Positions 1-8,757 of a stretch of DNA of 64,000 nt are shown in pieces; the first letter of the stretch is position 1; every line of letters begins with the position of its first letter. This DNA is from Clostridium formicaceticum (GTDB lineage Bacteria > Bacillota > Clostridia > Peptostreptococcales > Natronincolaceae): contig NZ_CP017603.1 of the NCBI RefSeq assembly GCF_001854185.1, positions 1,240,001-1,304,000 of the forward strand, written 5' to 3'. Below the pieces are notes generated by a model that saw nothing but the letters and a program-made list of their open reading frames with translations, was not told the origin of the DNA and ran no database searches. A program made the position numbers and the translations under genes.

Positions 1-591
1 TCGCTGCCGGTACTCTTTTGTGAAGACACCCTCCATTGTTTTTGCTAAAATACTGACAATTTCTAAAACAGTCTGTTTTTCACTGAAATAATAGGTATCA
101 GGATATAAATAGCCCTCCATCTCAAAAAAGACTTCTGTTGTATCAAAGGTATGCTCCTTTGTTTTAAAATACTGTTTTGTAGCTTCTACAAATTCTTCTG
201 CCGTACCCAACCCAGCCCCTTCAATTCTAGTAGCTATCTGATAGAGGGTAAATCCTTCTGGTATTGTAACGATGATAGGTTTTTCTAACGTACCTCTTTG
301 TAATAAAGAGAAGATTTCTTCAAATTTAATGTTAGGAGGCAAAGTATAACTACCAGGTTTGATATTTCTATCAATTCCTTCCTGTTGTGATCGATATTTA
401 AACCATAATTTACTTTTAATGATTCCTTCTTGATACAGAAGTTCTGCAACATAATTTAAAGAAGCTCCACTAGGAACAGTAATTTTTATGTCTTCAATAT
501 TAGATGTTGTTGATAAGTAGGAGGGTAGATAATAGTAAGCACTAAAGGACATGATAATAAAGATAGATAAAACACAAATAAATTTTTTCAA
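1..591 (-). CDS. mltG: Endolytic murein transglycosylase MltG (YceG-like), 5' part only
   Basis: This reading frame enters the window from its left edge and is open for 197 codons from a TTG at 591 (reverse strand), preceded by a GGGGG-type ribosome site at about 600-604. The N-terminus is a single membrane anchor (residues about 3-23). A LysM-like region follows, with IPEGFTLYQIATRI at about residue 117 and the family hallmark EGYLYPDTYYF near residue 165. MltG cleaves nascent glycan strands and sets their length at the outer face of the membrane. The C-terminal catalytic part, including the usual catalytic glutamate, lies outside the window. It is divergent from the ThiF-like gene. The identification rests on the EGYLYPDTY motif and topology. 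Confidence 0.88.
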   Translation of the reverse strand, partial: MKKFICVLSIFIIMSFSAYYYLPSYLSTTSNIEDIKITVPSGASLNYVAELLYQEGIIKSKLWFKYRSQQEGIDRNIKPGSYTLPPNIKFEEIFSLLQRGTLEKPIIVTIPEGFTLYQIATRIEGAGLGTAEEFVEATKQYFKTKEHTFDTTEVFFEMEGYLYPDTYYFSEKQTVLEIVSILAKTMEGVFTKEYRQR

Positions 592-764
592 CAAAAAAAC
601 CCCCATTAAGTGACAAAAAAACTATGTTTTTTCTTTTTTTACTTCTATATATTATTTTATCATCATATTATAGAAATTGCATTAGTATATTCTGCAATTT
701 TAAAGCAGGATTTTAGGGAAATTTGTTGAAAAGTAGAGTAAAACTAATGTAAGGGGTGGTCAGT

Positions 765-1778
765 ATGGAAGAAAGATATATTAAGCAAATAAATTTTCAA
801 GGGATAGGTGTAGAAGGTCAAGACCTATTAAAGAAATCAAAGGTATTGGTGGTAGGTTGCGGAGCATTAGGAACTGTAGTAGTGAATAACCTGGCTAGAA
901 TAGGCGTGGGCTATCTACGAATCGTGGATAGAGATTTTGTAGAACTTAGCAATCTGCATAGACAAATTTTATTTGATGAAGAGGATGTTAAAGAAAGTAT
1001 ACCAAAGGCAGAGGCAGCCGCAAGAAAGTTAAAGAAAATTAATTCTGCTATAGAAATTGATAGTATCATTAAAGATGTTAACAGTGTCACTATTGAAAAA
1101 CTAGCGGAGAACATGGATATTATTTTAGATTGTACAGATAATTTTAAAACAAGATATTTAATTAATGACCTTGCTTTTTCTAAGAAGATTCCATGGATCT
1201 ATGGAGGTGCTATAGGAAGCACAGGTACAATGAAAACTTTTCTTCCGGGAGAAGGGCCTTGTTTAAGATGTATGATGGAAACCCCTCCACCCATAGGAAG
1301 TACACCTACCTGTGATACTGCAGGGGTAATCAATACCATAACAGGAATTATAGCTATGTTCCAAACCAACGAAGCAATAAAATATTTGACCAATCACAAA
1401 GAAGAAATTGATAGAAATTTATTGTTTATTGATCTGTGGGAAAATAGCATAGAAAAAATTGAGCTAGTAAAAAAAGAGGAATGTCCTTGTTGTGGTAAAC
1501 AAGAATACAATTACTTAGAAAATAAAACCCCAGAAGCAGTACATATTTGTGGAAATAATAGTGTGCAGGTAGACTTTCAAAATACACCTATAAAATTAAA
1601 TAGCTTGTATGAACGGTTAAAAGCAGCAGAATTAGATGTTAAATTGACACCTTTTTTATTAAATTTGAAGGTAGAGGGCTATGATATGAAAATTTTTGAC
1701 GATGGTAGAGCTATTATTAAAAATGCTAAAACCATTGAAGAAGCTAAAAGTATTTATGCTAAATATATAGGATATTAA
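765..1778 (+). CDS. ThiF/MoeB/HesA-family E1-like adenylyltransferase
   Basis: A 337-residue protein of the family that adenylates the C-terminal glycine of ThiS/MoaD-type sulfur carriers. Visible signatures are the nucleotide loop GCGALGT (about residues 31-37), DRDFVELSNLHRQ, the PTCDTAGV segment that carries the family's conserved cysteine, and two CxxC pairs (CLRC and CPCC) expected to bind zinc. A C-terminal extension of about 90 residues follows the zinc site. It starts near the second CxxC with HICGNNSVQV, and I cannot assign it. The ATG at 765 is preferred over an in-frame GTG at 756, because AGGGGTGG at 752-759 then works as ribosome site. No carrier protein or molybdopterin or thiamine gene is adjacent, so the partner is unknown. 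Confidence 0.82.
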   Translation: MEERYIKQINFQGIGVEGQDLLKKSKVLVVGCGALGTVVVNNLARIGVGYLRIVDRDFVELSNLHRQILFDEEDVKESIPKAEAAARKLKKINSAIEIDSIIKDVNSVTIEKLAENMDIILDCTDNFKTRYLINDLAFSKKIPWIYGGAIGSTGTMKTFLPGEGPCLRCMMETPPPIGSTPTCDTAGVINTITGIIAMFQTNEAIKYLTNHKEEIDRNLLFIDLWENSIEKIELVKKEECPCCGKQEYNYLENKTPEAVHICGNNSVQVDFQNTPIKLNSLYERLKAAELDVKLTPFLLNLKVEGYDMKIFDDGRAIIKNAKTIEEAKSIYAKYIGY

Positions 1779-1802
1779 CCTTATTTTTGAAAGGAAAGAA
1801 TT

Positions 1803-2468
1803 ATGAGAAAGAAAAAAGTACTGATCGCCGCCAGTGCTATAACTATCCTTATCATTATTTTAGTTTTACTTCTCAATAAAGATAGGCTTATGGGCTTAAA
1901 TTCACAATGGGATATTGAAAAATTTCAGAGGATGGTGGAGAGCTTTGGGGCTTGGGGGATACTAATTTTTATAGGAGTTACTTCTATAAGACCCTTCCTA
2001 TTCTTTCCTAATGTTTTTATATTTATTGTAGGGGGACTTGTTTATGGTACAATTTTAGGAAGCATAGCTACACTCATTGGTGTGATGATATCTTTTTCCC
2101 TTTGCTATTGGCTTGGTGGTAGGTTTCATCATGTTTTCATAAGGTTTGTAGGCAAAAAATACATGATTAAATTACAAAGTTTAAAGGAGCAAGAAACAGT
2201 GAGAGCTTTATTTGTCATGCGGGTTACTCCAGCCTTTCCTATTGACGCTATAAGTTATGGTGCGGGATTAGCAGGAGTACCCTATAACAGATTTTTTTTA
2301 GGAAGTCTGCTGGGGATAGCTCCTAAAATTGTTTTATATACTTTTCTAGGGGATAATATCAACAATATATTTTCTATGCAGACGGCAACAGTATATATCT
2401 TATTGATTTTATTGGCAATTATACCAACCTGGATACAGAAAAGAAAAAATAAAATTGAAGACCAGTGA
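1803..2468 (+). CDS. TVP38/TMEM64 (DedA-like, VTT-domain) membrane protein
   Basis: A 221-residue polytopic protein with an N-terminal transmembrane segment (about 5-25) and then the VTT core. The core shows SIRPFLFFPNVFIFIVGG, a small-residue-rich helix, and the characteristic MRVTPAFPIDAISYGAGL followed by IAPKIVLYTFLGDN. The family includes DedA-like candidates for phospholipid flipping or membrane homeostasis; the substrate here is unknown. It lies 24 bp after the ThiF-like gene with an AAGGAAAG ribosome site, so the two probably form an operon that ends before the cobalamin promoter. Confidence 0.85.
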   Translation: MRKKKVLIAASAITILIIILVLLLNKDRLMGLNSQWDIEKFQRMVESFGAWGILIFIGVTSIRPFLFFPNVFIFIVGGLVYGTILGSIATLIGVMISFSLCYWLGGRFHHVFIRFVGKKYMIKLQSLKEQETVRALFVMRVTPAFPIDAISYGAGLAGVPYNRFFLGSLLGIAPKIVLYTFLGDNINNIFSMQTATVYILLILLAIIPTWIQKRKNKIEDQ

Positions 2469-2520
2469 GTTAGTTTCAACAGGTAAAAACGTGATAAAGC
2501 CTTAAGATATCAAAATCTTG

Positions 2521-2549
2521 TTGAAATACTAGAAAAACTTTGATATGAT
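2521..2549 (+). promoter_or_regulatory. Sigma-A-type promoter of the cobalamin cluster
   Basis: TTGAAA at 2521-2526, a 17-nt spacer and TATGAT at 2544-2549. It lies about 50 nt upstream of the riboswitch aptamer, as expected for the promoter that makes the regulated leader. Confidence 0.7.
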
Positions 2550-2600
2550 GATTATGATAAACTTATAACAGGTTGTGTAAAAATAATAAAAAGATTATAT

Positions 2601-2756
2601 TTTAGGTGTTTCATGGGAAACTTAAATGGGAAAGCGGTGAAACTCCGCTGCAGCCCCCGCTACTGTAAGTGAGGATGAAATCGACAATAGCCACTAATTT
2701 ATTTTGGGAAGGCGTCGAAAGTAAAGTGATCCACAAGTCAGGAGACCGGCCTAAAA
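2601..2756 (+). promoter_or_regulatory. Adenosylcobalamin riboswitch aptamer
   Basis: The conserved order of a class-I cobalamin riboswitch is present. TCATGGGAAAC is followed by GGGAAAGCGGTGAAACTCCGC, then GCAGCCCCCGCTACTGTAAG, GCCACT and GGAAGGCG. The B12 box AGTCAGGAGACCGGCC lies at 2736-2751 and differs at one position from the usual ...ACCTGCC end. Its position directly before cbiX and the whole cobalamin cluster fits feedback control by coenzyme B12. Confidence 0.95.
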
Positions 2757-2825
2757 TTTGCAGCAGACTTCGGAGGGAAGAAATGTTTGTGGTGCTGTAA
2801 TAACACAGGTTATTTTAGTACAAAC

Positions 2826-2855
2826 AAATTTCCACTTTCATGTGGAAATTTTTTT
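2826..2855 (+). terminator. Riboswitch-controlled intrinsic terminator
   Basis: A perfect 10-bp stem, AAATTTCCAC (2826-2835) with GTGGAAATTT (2842-2851), has a 6-nt loop and runs into TTTTT. It sits between the aptamer and the cbiX ribosome site, so ligand-dependent termination is the likely mechanism. GTTTGT at about 2785-2790 can pair with ACAAAC at 2820-2825 and could contribute to the alternative fold. Confidence 0.8.
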
Positions 2856-2882
2856 ATAACTAATAGCGAGGAGGCATTTGAA

Positions 2883-3266
2883 TTGGAAAAAGGATTATTT
2901 GTGCTAGCACATGGTAGTAAAGCGAAGGAAGCAGATGAAACATTGATGGAAATTATGGAGATGGTAAAAGCAAGGGATCCCAAGGAGTTTTCTTTGGTAG
3001 GCTTTGGTTCTTTACAGTTTTCAACGCCAAGCTTTGAGGAAGGTATCCAAGACCTAATAGAAAGAGGAGCAAAGGAAATCGTTATTGTGCCTATGTTTCT
3101 TTTTAAGGGAAATCATATTCAAATGGATATACCAGAGGAACTAGAAGCGCTAGAAAAAAAATATCCTGATGTTACTTTTATTATAGGAAAGCATATAGGA
3201 GCTGACAAGAGAATTGCAGAAATTATTGAAGAAAGAGGAAAAGAAGCACTTAGTGCTACACTTTAG
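2883..3266 (+). CDS. cbiX: Sirohydrochlorin cobaltochelatase, short form CbiX
   Basis: A 127-residue protein that inserts cobalt into sirohydrochlorin, the committed step of anaerobic cobalamin synthesis. The metal/active-site histidine lies in FVLAHGSK near the N-terminus. A second histidine lies in VPMFLFKGNHIQMDIPEEL. The length matches the single-domain CbiX of the short type. I use the TTG at 2883, with GAGGAGG at 2868-2874 as ribosome site. A longer in-frame start at 2787 would lie inside the riboswitch expression platform and adds 32 residues without family similarity. It is the first gene of the cluster under the riboswitch. Confidence 0.88.
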   Translation: MEKGLFVLAHGSKAKEADETLMEIMEMVKARDPKEFSLVGFGSLQFSTPSFEEGIQDLIERGAKEIVIVPMFLFKGNHIQMDIPEELEALEKKYPDVTFIIGKHIGADKRIAEIIEERGKEALSATL

Positions 3267-3287
3267 TAAGATAGAAGGTGAGAAGAA

Positions 3288-4544
3288 ATGAAGGTCGTTG
3301 TATTTGGTGTTACCCATAAGAATTCTACAATAGCCATTAGAGAAAAAGTAGCTTTTTCCAAGAGTAAGCTTCAAAAAGCCTATAATATTATGGAGAGCGA
3401 TGCCTTTGTAAAAGAAGCGGTGATCTTATCTACCTGTAATCGCAGTGAAATTATAGCGGTGGTGGAGGATACAAAGAAGGCAGAGACATGGTTTAAAGAT
3501 TTTTATATAAATTTCTTTCACCTGCAGGAAGAGGAAATTGAAGATTATTGCTTATTTAAAAAAGAGAGGGAAGCTGTAAAGTATTTATATGAGGTTTGTT
3601 GTGGCCTTGATTCCTTGGTTTTAGGGGAGGATCAGATCTTGGGACAAGTAAAAGAAGCCCATCAGATGGCTATAGAGCTAAAACATAGCGGCAAAATACT
3701 AAACAAGCTATTTTTAGAGGCGATTACAACTGCCAAAGAAATTAAAACAAAAACCAGCATTTCTGAAAACCCTTTGTCCATTAGTTATATCGCAGTAAAA
3801 CAAGTAGAGAAGCAATTAAACAGCCTTAAAGGTAAAAGTGTGTTAGTTGTAGGTTTTGGAGAGATGAGCAGACTAGCTGTAGAACATCTTTTAGATAAGG
3901 GTATTGGAAAAATATATATCTGTAATAGAAGAAGTGAGACAGTAGAAGCTTTAATAAAAAAACATGATCATATTCAGTATATTGATTTTGACAAAAAGTA
4001 TTCTGTGTTGAAAGATATAGATATACTTATTAGTGCGACGGGAGCTCCTCACTATGTTTATTATGCAAAGGAGTTTGAAGCCTGTTATCAAAACAATAAG
4101 CCTCTATGTATTGTTGACATTGCTCTGCCTAGAGACATAGACCCTGCTATTGGAGAGATACAGGGCATAAAGCTATTTCATATAGACCAATTAAAGGATA
4201 TTGCAAATGAAAATTTAGCTTCAAGGCAAAAGTTGATTGAAGAAATACAAAACTATATTGAAGTCGCTATTAGAGATTATGAAGACTGGTATCAATGTTT
4301 ACCGGTTTACCCTAAAATCGAAGCTATAAAAAATTATAGTCAGCAGTTAGCAGATGAAGAACTAAATAAGATGTTTAAAAAACTTTCTCATATCCCCCAA
4401 AAAGACAGGGAAACCATTGAAATTATTGTAAGAAGCCTTGTAAAGAAAATGTGGAGAAAGCCTATCCTGCAACTTAAGGATGCTGGAGTGAGGGGGAAGG
4501 GAGAAGAAATGGCTTCCTTTGTAGATGAGTTTTTAGGGCTATAG
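3288..4544 (+). CDS. hemA: Glutamyl-tRNA reductase
   Basis: A 418-residue enzyme that reduces Glu-tRNA to glutamate-1-semialdehyde with NADPH, the first step of C5 tetrapyrrole synthesis. It opens with VVVFGVTHKNSTIAIREKVAF and contains the catalytic-cysteine motif STCNRSEI near residue 50. GLDSLVLGEDQILGQVKEA follows, then the NADPH domain with VVGFGEM around residue 187. The C-terminal helical dimerisation region is complete. It follows cbiX by 21 bp with ribosome site GGTGAGAAG. With hemL it supplies 5-aminolevulinate from charged tRNA. Confidence 0.97.
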   Translation: MKVVVFGVTHKNSTIAIREKVAFSKSKLQKAYNIMESDAFVKEAVILSTCNRSEIIAVVEDTKKAETWFKDFYINFFHLQEEEIEDYCLFKKEREAVKYLYEVCCGLDSLVLGEDQILGQVKEAHQMAIELKHSGKILNKLFLEAITTAKEIKTKTSISENPLSISYIAVKQVEKQLNSLKGKSVLVVGFGEMSRLAVEHLLDKGIGKIYICNRRSETVEALIKKHDHIQYIDFDKKYSVLKDIDILISATGAPHYVYYAKEFEACYQNNKPLCIVDIALPRDIDPAIGEIQGIKLFHIDQLKDIANENLASRQKLIEEIQNYIEVAIRDYEDWYQCLPVYPKIEAIKNYSQQLADEELNKMFKKLSHIPQKDRETIEIIVRSLVKKMWRKPILQLKDAGVRGKGEEMASFVDEFLGL

Positions 4545-4550
4545 GTTTAC

Positions 4551-4633
4551 TATAGACATACGTCTATGAACTTTAACATACTAAACCATAGACCGTGAAT
4601 ATTAAAGTTTAAATTTAAAGGCTTATACCTATA
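4551..4633. repeat. Palindromic intergenic repeat, copy A (internally deleted)
   Basis: It starts TATAGACATACGTCTATGAAC and ends ...TTTAAAGGCTTATACCTATA. CTTTAACATAC on the left answers GAATATTAAAG on the right. The core ACCATAGACCGTG matches the centre of other copies, but the GGGCTAC...CAAAA block is missing. It lies between hemA and sirC, inside the transcription unit. Confidence 0.75.
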
Positions 4634-4650
4634 AAGTGAGGAGGATAAAA

Positions 4651-5289
4651 TTGTCTCTATATTATCCAATGATGCTGAAGATTCAAGGGAAGCTTTGCAC
4701 AGTAATTGGTGGAGGAGAAGTTGCAGAGCGTAAGGTGAAGACACTGCTAAGGTATGAGGCAAAAGTAGTCCTTATTAGCCCTAAGATAACAGAAGGACTA
4801 CAGGCGCTGGTAGAGCAAAAGAAGATTATCCATAGAAAGAAATATTATGAAGAAGGAGATTTATTAGGAAGCTACTTGATCTATGCTGTTACTGACGATG
4901 CAGAGATTAACAAAAAGTGCAAAGAAGAGGCAGAAAAATATCAGATTTTAATTAATGTAGCGGATTCTCCGATGGCTTCTGATTTTATTGTACCTTCTTC
5001 TATTGAAAGGGGAAGCTTAACAATTGCCATCTCTACAGAGGGGAAAAGCCCTATGCTTTCGAGTAAAATAAAAAAGGAGCTAGAGGTCATTTACACAGAA
5101 GGTTATGAAGAAATTTTAGATACTTTAGGAGAGATAAGGGAAAGGGCTTTGAAGGAGATTGCTTCCATAAAAGATAGGAAAAATCTTTTTTATCACTTAG
5201 TATATGAAATCTCTTATGATATAAATTCCCCAGAAAAGCTTGAAGCTACAAAGAAAAAAATGTGGCAGGCTTATGAAAGTTTAAAATAG
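4651..5289 (+). CDS. sirC: Precorrin-2 dehydrogenase / siroheme synthase N-terminal domain
   Basis: A 212-residue NAD-dependent enzyme converting precorrin-2 to sirohydrochlorin, the substrate of CbiX. The Rossmann motif VIGGGEVAERKVKTLL lies at about residues 16-31. The DFIVPSSIERGSLTIAISTEGKSP region is typical of the CysG N-terminal/Met8p family. A ferrochelatase or methyltransferase domain is absent. The TTG at 4651 is preferred, because GAGGAGG at 4638-4644 would be part of the coding sequence if the GTG at 4636 were used. Confidence 0.88.
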   Translation: MSLYYPMMLKIQGKLCTVIGGGEVAERKVKTLLRYEAKVVLISPKITEGLQALVEQKKIIHRKKYYEEGDLLGSYLIYAVTDDAEINKKCKEEAEKYQILINVADSPMASDFIVPSSIERGSLTIAISTEGKSPMLSSKIKKELEVIYTEGYEEILDTLGEIRERALKEIASIKDRKNLFYHLVYEISYDINSPEKLEATKKKMWQAYESLK

Positions 5290-5337
5290 TTAGAAGAATA
5301 CAAAAAACAAGTTGAACTTAATAGAAGGCGTGATAAT

Positions 5338-6258
5338 ATGAGAAAAATTAGAATTGGTTCTAGAGCTAGTGAATTGGCTTTAGTACAGGCAGAAATGATT
5401 ATGAAAATGCTGAAGGAAAAGTTTCCTCAGTATGACTATGAGATCATAAAAATCAAAACATTAGGTGATAAAATTTTAGATAAAACCTTAAGTAAAATAG
5501 GGGGTAAGGGACTTTTTGTAAAAGAAATTCAGGCAGCGTTGTTAGAAGAGAGTATAGATCTAGCTGTGCATAGCATGAAGGATATGCCGGCAGAATCACC
5601 AGAGGGCTTGATGCTGGCAGCAATAACTGAAAGAGAAGATCCCCGTGATGTACTTGTAATAAGAAATGGAAAAACATTGAAGGATATACCCCTTAATGCT
5701 TTTATTGGTACCAGTAGTTTAAGAAGAAAAGCGCAACTATTAAATTTGAGAAAAGATGTGGTGTTAAAGGATATACGAGGAAATGTAGCAACACGTTTAA
5801 GTAAGATAGACACAGAAGGTTTAGAGGCAGTAATTTTAGCAGCAGCAGGCTTAAAAAGACTGGGGTACGATGATAGTAAATTCTACTATCTAGATATAGA
5901 AACCTTTACGCCAGCTGTAGGCCAAGGAGCCTTAGGCTGTGAAATAAGAAGAAGTGACAAAATGCTTTATGATATGTTTCAAGAGATTAACCACCAAGAG
6001 ACCTACAACTGTGTTATGGGAGAGCGTGTTTTCTTAAAACTGCTAGAAGGAGGATGTCATGTTCCTATAGGTGCCTATGGAAAGAAGGTAGGAGAAGAAC
6101 TGTGGATTACTGGTATGGTAGCCTCCCCTGATGGTAGTGAAATTATTCGTCATAGAGAAAAAGGAAACTTTGAAGACTTCCTTCAAGTAGGCAGGAAGCT
6201 AGCAGAAGAAATGGAGAAACTCGGAGCCAAGAGGCTTTTATCATCATGTAGAAATTAG
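5338..6258 (+). CDS. hemC: Porphobilinogen deaminase (hydroxymethylbilane synthase)
   Basis: A 306-residue enzyme that polymerises four porphobilinogens into hydroxymethylbilane. It begins with RKIRIGSRASELALVQAEM, followed by KTLGDKILDKTLSKIGGKGLF and the substrate-binding HSMKDMPAESPEGL. The dipyrromethane cofactor cysteine is in LEGGCHVPIGAYG near residue 240. The C-terminal domain is short. It sits between sirC and cobA-hemD, with the order of the pathway preserved. Confidence 0.97.
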   Translation: MRKIRIGSRASELALVQAEMIMKMLKEKFPQYDYEIIKIKTLGDKILDKTLSKIGGKGLFVKEIQAALLEESIDLAVHSMKDMPAESPEGLMLAAITEREDPRDVLVIRNGKTLKDIPLNAFIGTSSLRRKAQLLNLRKDVVLKDIRGNVATRLSKIDTEGLEAVILAAAGLKRLGYDDSKFYYLDIETFTPAVGQGALGCEIRRSDKMLYDMFQEINHQETYNCVMGERVFLKLLEGGCHVPIGAYGKKVGEELWITGMVASPDGSEIIRHREKGNFEDFLQVGRKLAEEMEKLGAKRLLSSCRN

Positions 6259-6272
6259 AGAGGAGAGATTTT

Positions 6273-7778
6273 GTGAAGAAACCCTATGTTTATTTGGTAG
6301 GGGCTGGTCCTGGGGATGAAGATTTAATTACCGTTAAAGGGTTGAAGTGTATTGAAAAAGCAGATGTAATTTTATACGATCGCTTAGCAAATGAAAACCT
6401 TCTTCAACACAAAAAATTAGAGGCGGAAACCATCGACGTAGGCAAAGCTCCTCATCAGCATCAATATACGCAAGAGGAAATTAATCAATTGTTGGTTGAT
6501 AAGGCTAAAGAAGGGAAGGTTGTTACCAGATTAAAAGGGGGGGATCCTTTTGTATTTGGCAGAGGAGGAGAAGAAGCATTAGCTCTGTATGAAGAAAACA
6601 TTCCTTTTGAAGTAGTTCCAGGGATTACTTCCGCGATAGCAGTTCCTAACTATGGAGGTATTCCGGTAACCCACCGACATATGAGTACCTCCTTTCATGT
6701 TATAACAGGACATGAAGACCCTACAAAGGGGGATTCGGATGTCAATTATGAAGCTTTGGCAAAGCTAGAAGGAACTTTAGTGTTTTTAATGGGCGTAGCA
6801 CATTTGAAGGAAATTACAGAAAAACTTAAGCTTTATGGAAAAGATAAAAATACACCAGCAGCTTTAATCCATAGGGGTACCACCGCTAGACAGAAAACTG
6901 TAACAGGTACCCTAGAAAATATCGTAGAGGTTGCAGCAGTCAATAAAATCAAGGCACCTTCTATCATCATTATAGGAGAAGTAGTAAGGTTAAGACAACA
7001 GTTAAACTGGTTTCAAAGCTTACCGTTGCAGGGAAAACGAATACTGGTTACTAGAACAAGACAGCAAGCCAGTGATCTATCTAGACAGCTAAAGGAATTG
7101 GGAGGGGAGGTTATAGAATTTCCTACCATATCTATAGAAGCGCCTGAAGACTTTACTTCTATAGACAAGGCCTTGAAAAATCTAACTGTTTTTCAACATA
7201 TTATTTTTACTAGTGTAAATGGCGTAAAAGCGTTTTTCAATAGATTAAAGCAGCTAGAAATAGATATTCGGTCTATAGGATTAGCAAAGATTACTGCCAT
7301 TGGTTCCGCCACCAAAGAGACATTAGAAGATAAGGGCGTCTTAGTGGATATTTTGCCGGAGGTTTATACAGCGGAAGGCATTCTTGAGGCGGTTCAAGGA
7401 AGGGTTAAAGAAGGGGAAAGGGTACTTTTACCTCGAGCAGATATTGCTAGAAGAGCATTAACTACAGGGCTTAAAGAGATGGGGGCTATTGTGGAAGAAG
7501 TCGATATCTATAGAACCGTCATACCCACCTGTAGAAGAGAGGACTTAATAGAAATATTAAAAAATCCTCTTGATTATATTACCTTCACCAGTTCTTCCAC
7601 AGTAAAAAATTTCCTGGAAATACTAGGTGAAGAAAATAAGTCCCTAATAGAAGGAAGGAAAATAGCTTCTATAGGCCCTATTACAGGAAAAACCTTAGAA
7701 AATTTAGGTTTATCTGTAGATATACAAGCAAAGCATTATACCATAGAAGGCTTAGTAAGTAGTATAAGGGAGGGATAA
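6273..7778 (+). CDS. cobA-hemD: Fusion: uroporphyrinogen-III C-methyltransferase and uroporphyrinogen-III synthase
   Basis: A 501-residue two-domain enzyme. Residues 1 to about 245 are the SAM-dependent SUMT domain, with [17 protein letters not shown], the glycine-rich loop [16 protein letters not shown] and [22 protein letters not shown]. Residues from about 250 form the HemD domain, with [17 protein letters not shown] and [12 protein letters not shown]. Hydroxymethylbilane is cyclised and then methylated at C2 and C7 to precorrin-2. The fusion is common in Clostridia. It starts at a GTG with AGAGAGGAGAG upstream. Only 1 bp separates it from hemB. Confidence 0.96.
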   Translation: MKKPYVYLVGAGPGDEDLITVKGLKCIEKADVILYDRLANENLLQHKKLEAETIDVGKAPHQHQYTQEEINQLLVDKAKEGKVVTRLKGGDPFVFGRGGEEALALYEENIPFEVVPGITSAIAVPNYGGIPVTHRHMSTSFHVITGHEDPTKGDSDVNYEALAKLEGTLVFLMGVAHLKEITEKLKLYGKDKNTPAALIHRGTTARQKTVTGTLENIVEVAAVNKIKAPSIIIIGEVVRLRQQLNWFQSLPLQGKRILVTRTRQQASDLSRQLKELGGEVIEFPTISIEAPEDFTSIDKALKNLTVFQHIIFTSVNGVKAFFNRLKQLEIDIRSIGLAKITAIGSATKETLEDKGVLVDILPEVYTAEGILEAVQGRVKEGERVLLPRADIARRALTTGLKEMGAIVEEVDIYRTVIPTCRREDLIEILKNPLDYITFTSSSTVKNFLEILGEENKSLIEGRKIASIGPITGKTLENLGLSVDIQAKHYTIEGLVSSIREG

Positions 7779-7779
7779 A

Positions 7780-8757
7780 ATGCAAGATTTTAAAAGATCT
7801 AGGCGTTTGAGAAGTAGCGCTGAAATAAGAAGCTTAGTGAAGGAAACCAATGTACATATATCTGATTTGATTTATCCTATGTTTGTAGTTCATGGGGAAA
7901 ATATAAAAAAAGAAATCACGAATTTACCAGGACAATATCATTACTCAATTGACCAACTAAAGGATGGGGTACAAGAAGTTGTAGACCTAGGTATAAAGGC
8001 TATCGTACTCTTTGGATTACCGGAAAACAAGGATGAAGAGGGTTCTGAGGCTTATGATAGCAATGGTATTGTACAGCAGGCGATAAGAGAGGTTAAAAAA
8101 CATTATCCCAATCTACTAGTGATTACCGATGTATGCCTTTGTCAATACACCAGTCATGGTCACTGTGGCCTCGTGAAGGAAGGAATTGTTGTCAATGATG
8201 AGAGTTTAGAAAAACTAGCTCAAACAGCATTATCCCATGCTGAGGCGGGAGCCGATATGGTGGCACCCTCTGACATGATGGATGGAAGAGTAGGAAAAAT
8301 TAGAGAGGCATTAGACAAAAATAACTTTAAGCATATACCCATTATGAGTTATAGCGTTAAATATGCTTCGGCATTTTATGGTCCCTTTAGAAGTGCCGTT
8401 AACAGTGCACCTCAATTTGGAGATAGAAAAACCTATCAAATGGACCCTGCAAACCGTATAGAAGCCTTAAGGCAGGTAGAGGCAGATATTCAAGAGGGGG
8501 CAGATATTATTATGGTAAAACCTGCCTTTGCTTATTTGGATATTATTAGAGAGGTAAAAAACAGTTTTCCTATGCCGGTGGCTGCTTATCATGTAAGTGG
8601 TGAATATGCTATGATAAAAATAGCTGCAAGAGAAGGATTATTAAAGGAAGAGGAAAGCATGGTAGAAACCTTGACTGCCATAAAAAGGGCTGGAGCAGAT
8701 ATGATTCTAACTTACTTTGCTAAGGATATGGCAAAGTGGATAAGGAGGAATAGCTAA
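7780..8757 (+). CDS. hemB: Delta-aminolevulinic acid dehydratase (porphobilinogen synthase)
   Basis: A 325-residue enzyme condensing two 5-aminolevulinates to porphobilinogen. The metal-site segment [14 protein letters not shown] has the cysteines of zinc-dependent forms. The two Schiff-base lysines are in [16 protein letters not shown] (about residue 195) and [13 protein letters not shown] (about 247). Length and ends match the family. The stop codon overlaps the hemL start (TAATGA). Confidence 0.97.
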   Translation: MQDFKRSRRLRSSAEIRSLVKETNVHISDLIYPMFVVHGENIKKEITNLPGQYHYSIDQLKDGVQEVVDLGIKAIVLFGLPENKDEEGSEAYDSNGIVQQAIREVKKHYPNLLVITDVCLCQYTSHGHCGLVKEGIVVNDESLEKLAQTALSHAEAGADMVAPSDMMDGRVGKIREALDKNNFKHIPIMSYSVKYASAFYGPFRSAVNSAPQFGDRKTYQMDPANRIEALRQVEADIQEGADIIMVKPAFAYLDIIREVKNSFPMPVAAYHVSGEYAMIKIAAREGLLKEEESMVETLTAIKRAGADMILTYFAKDMAKWIRRNS

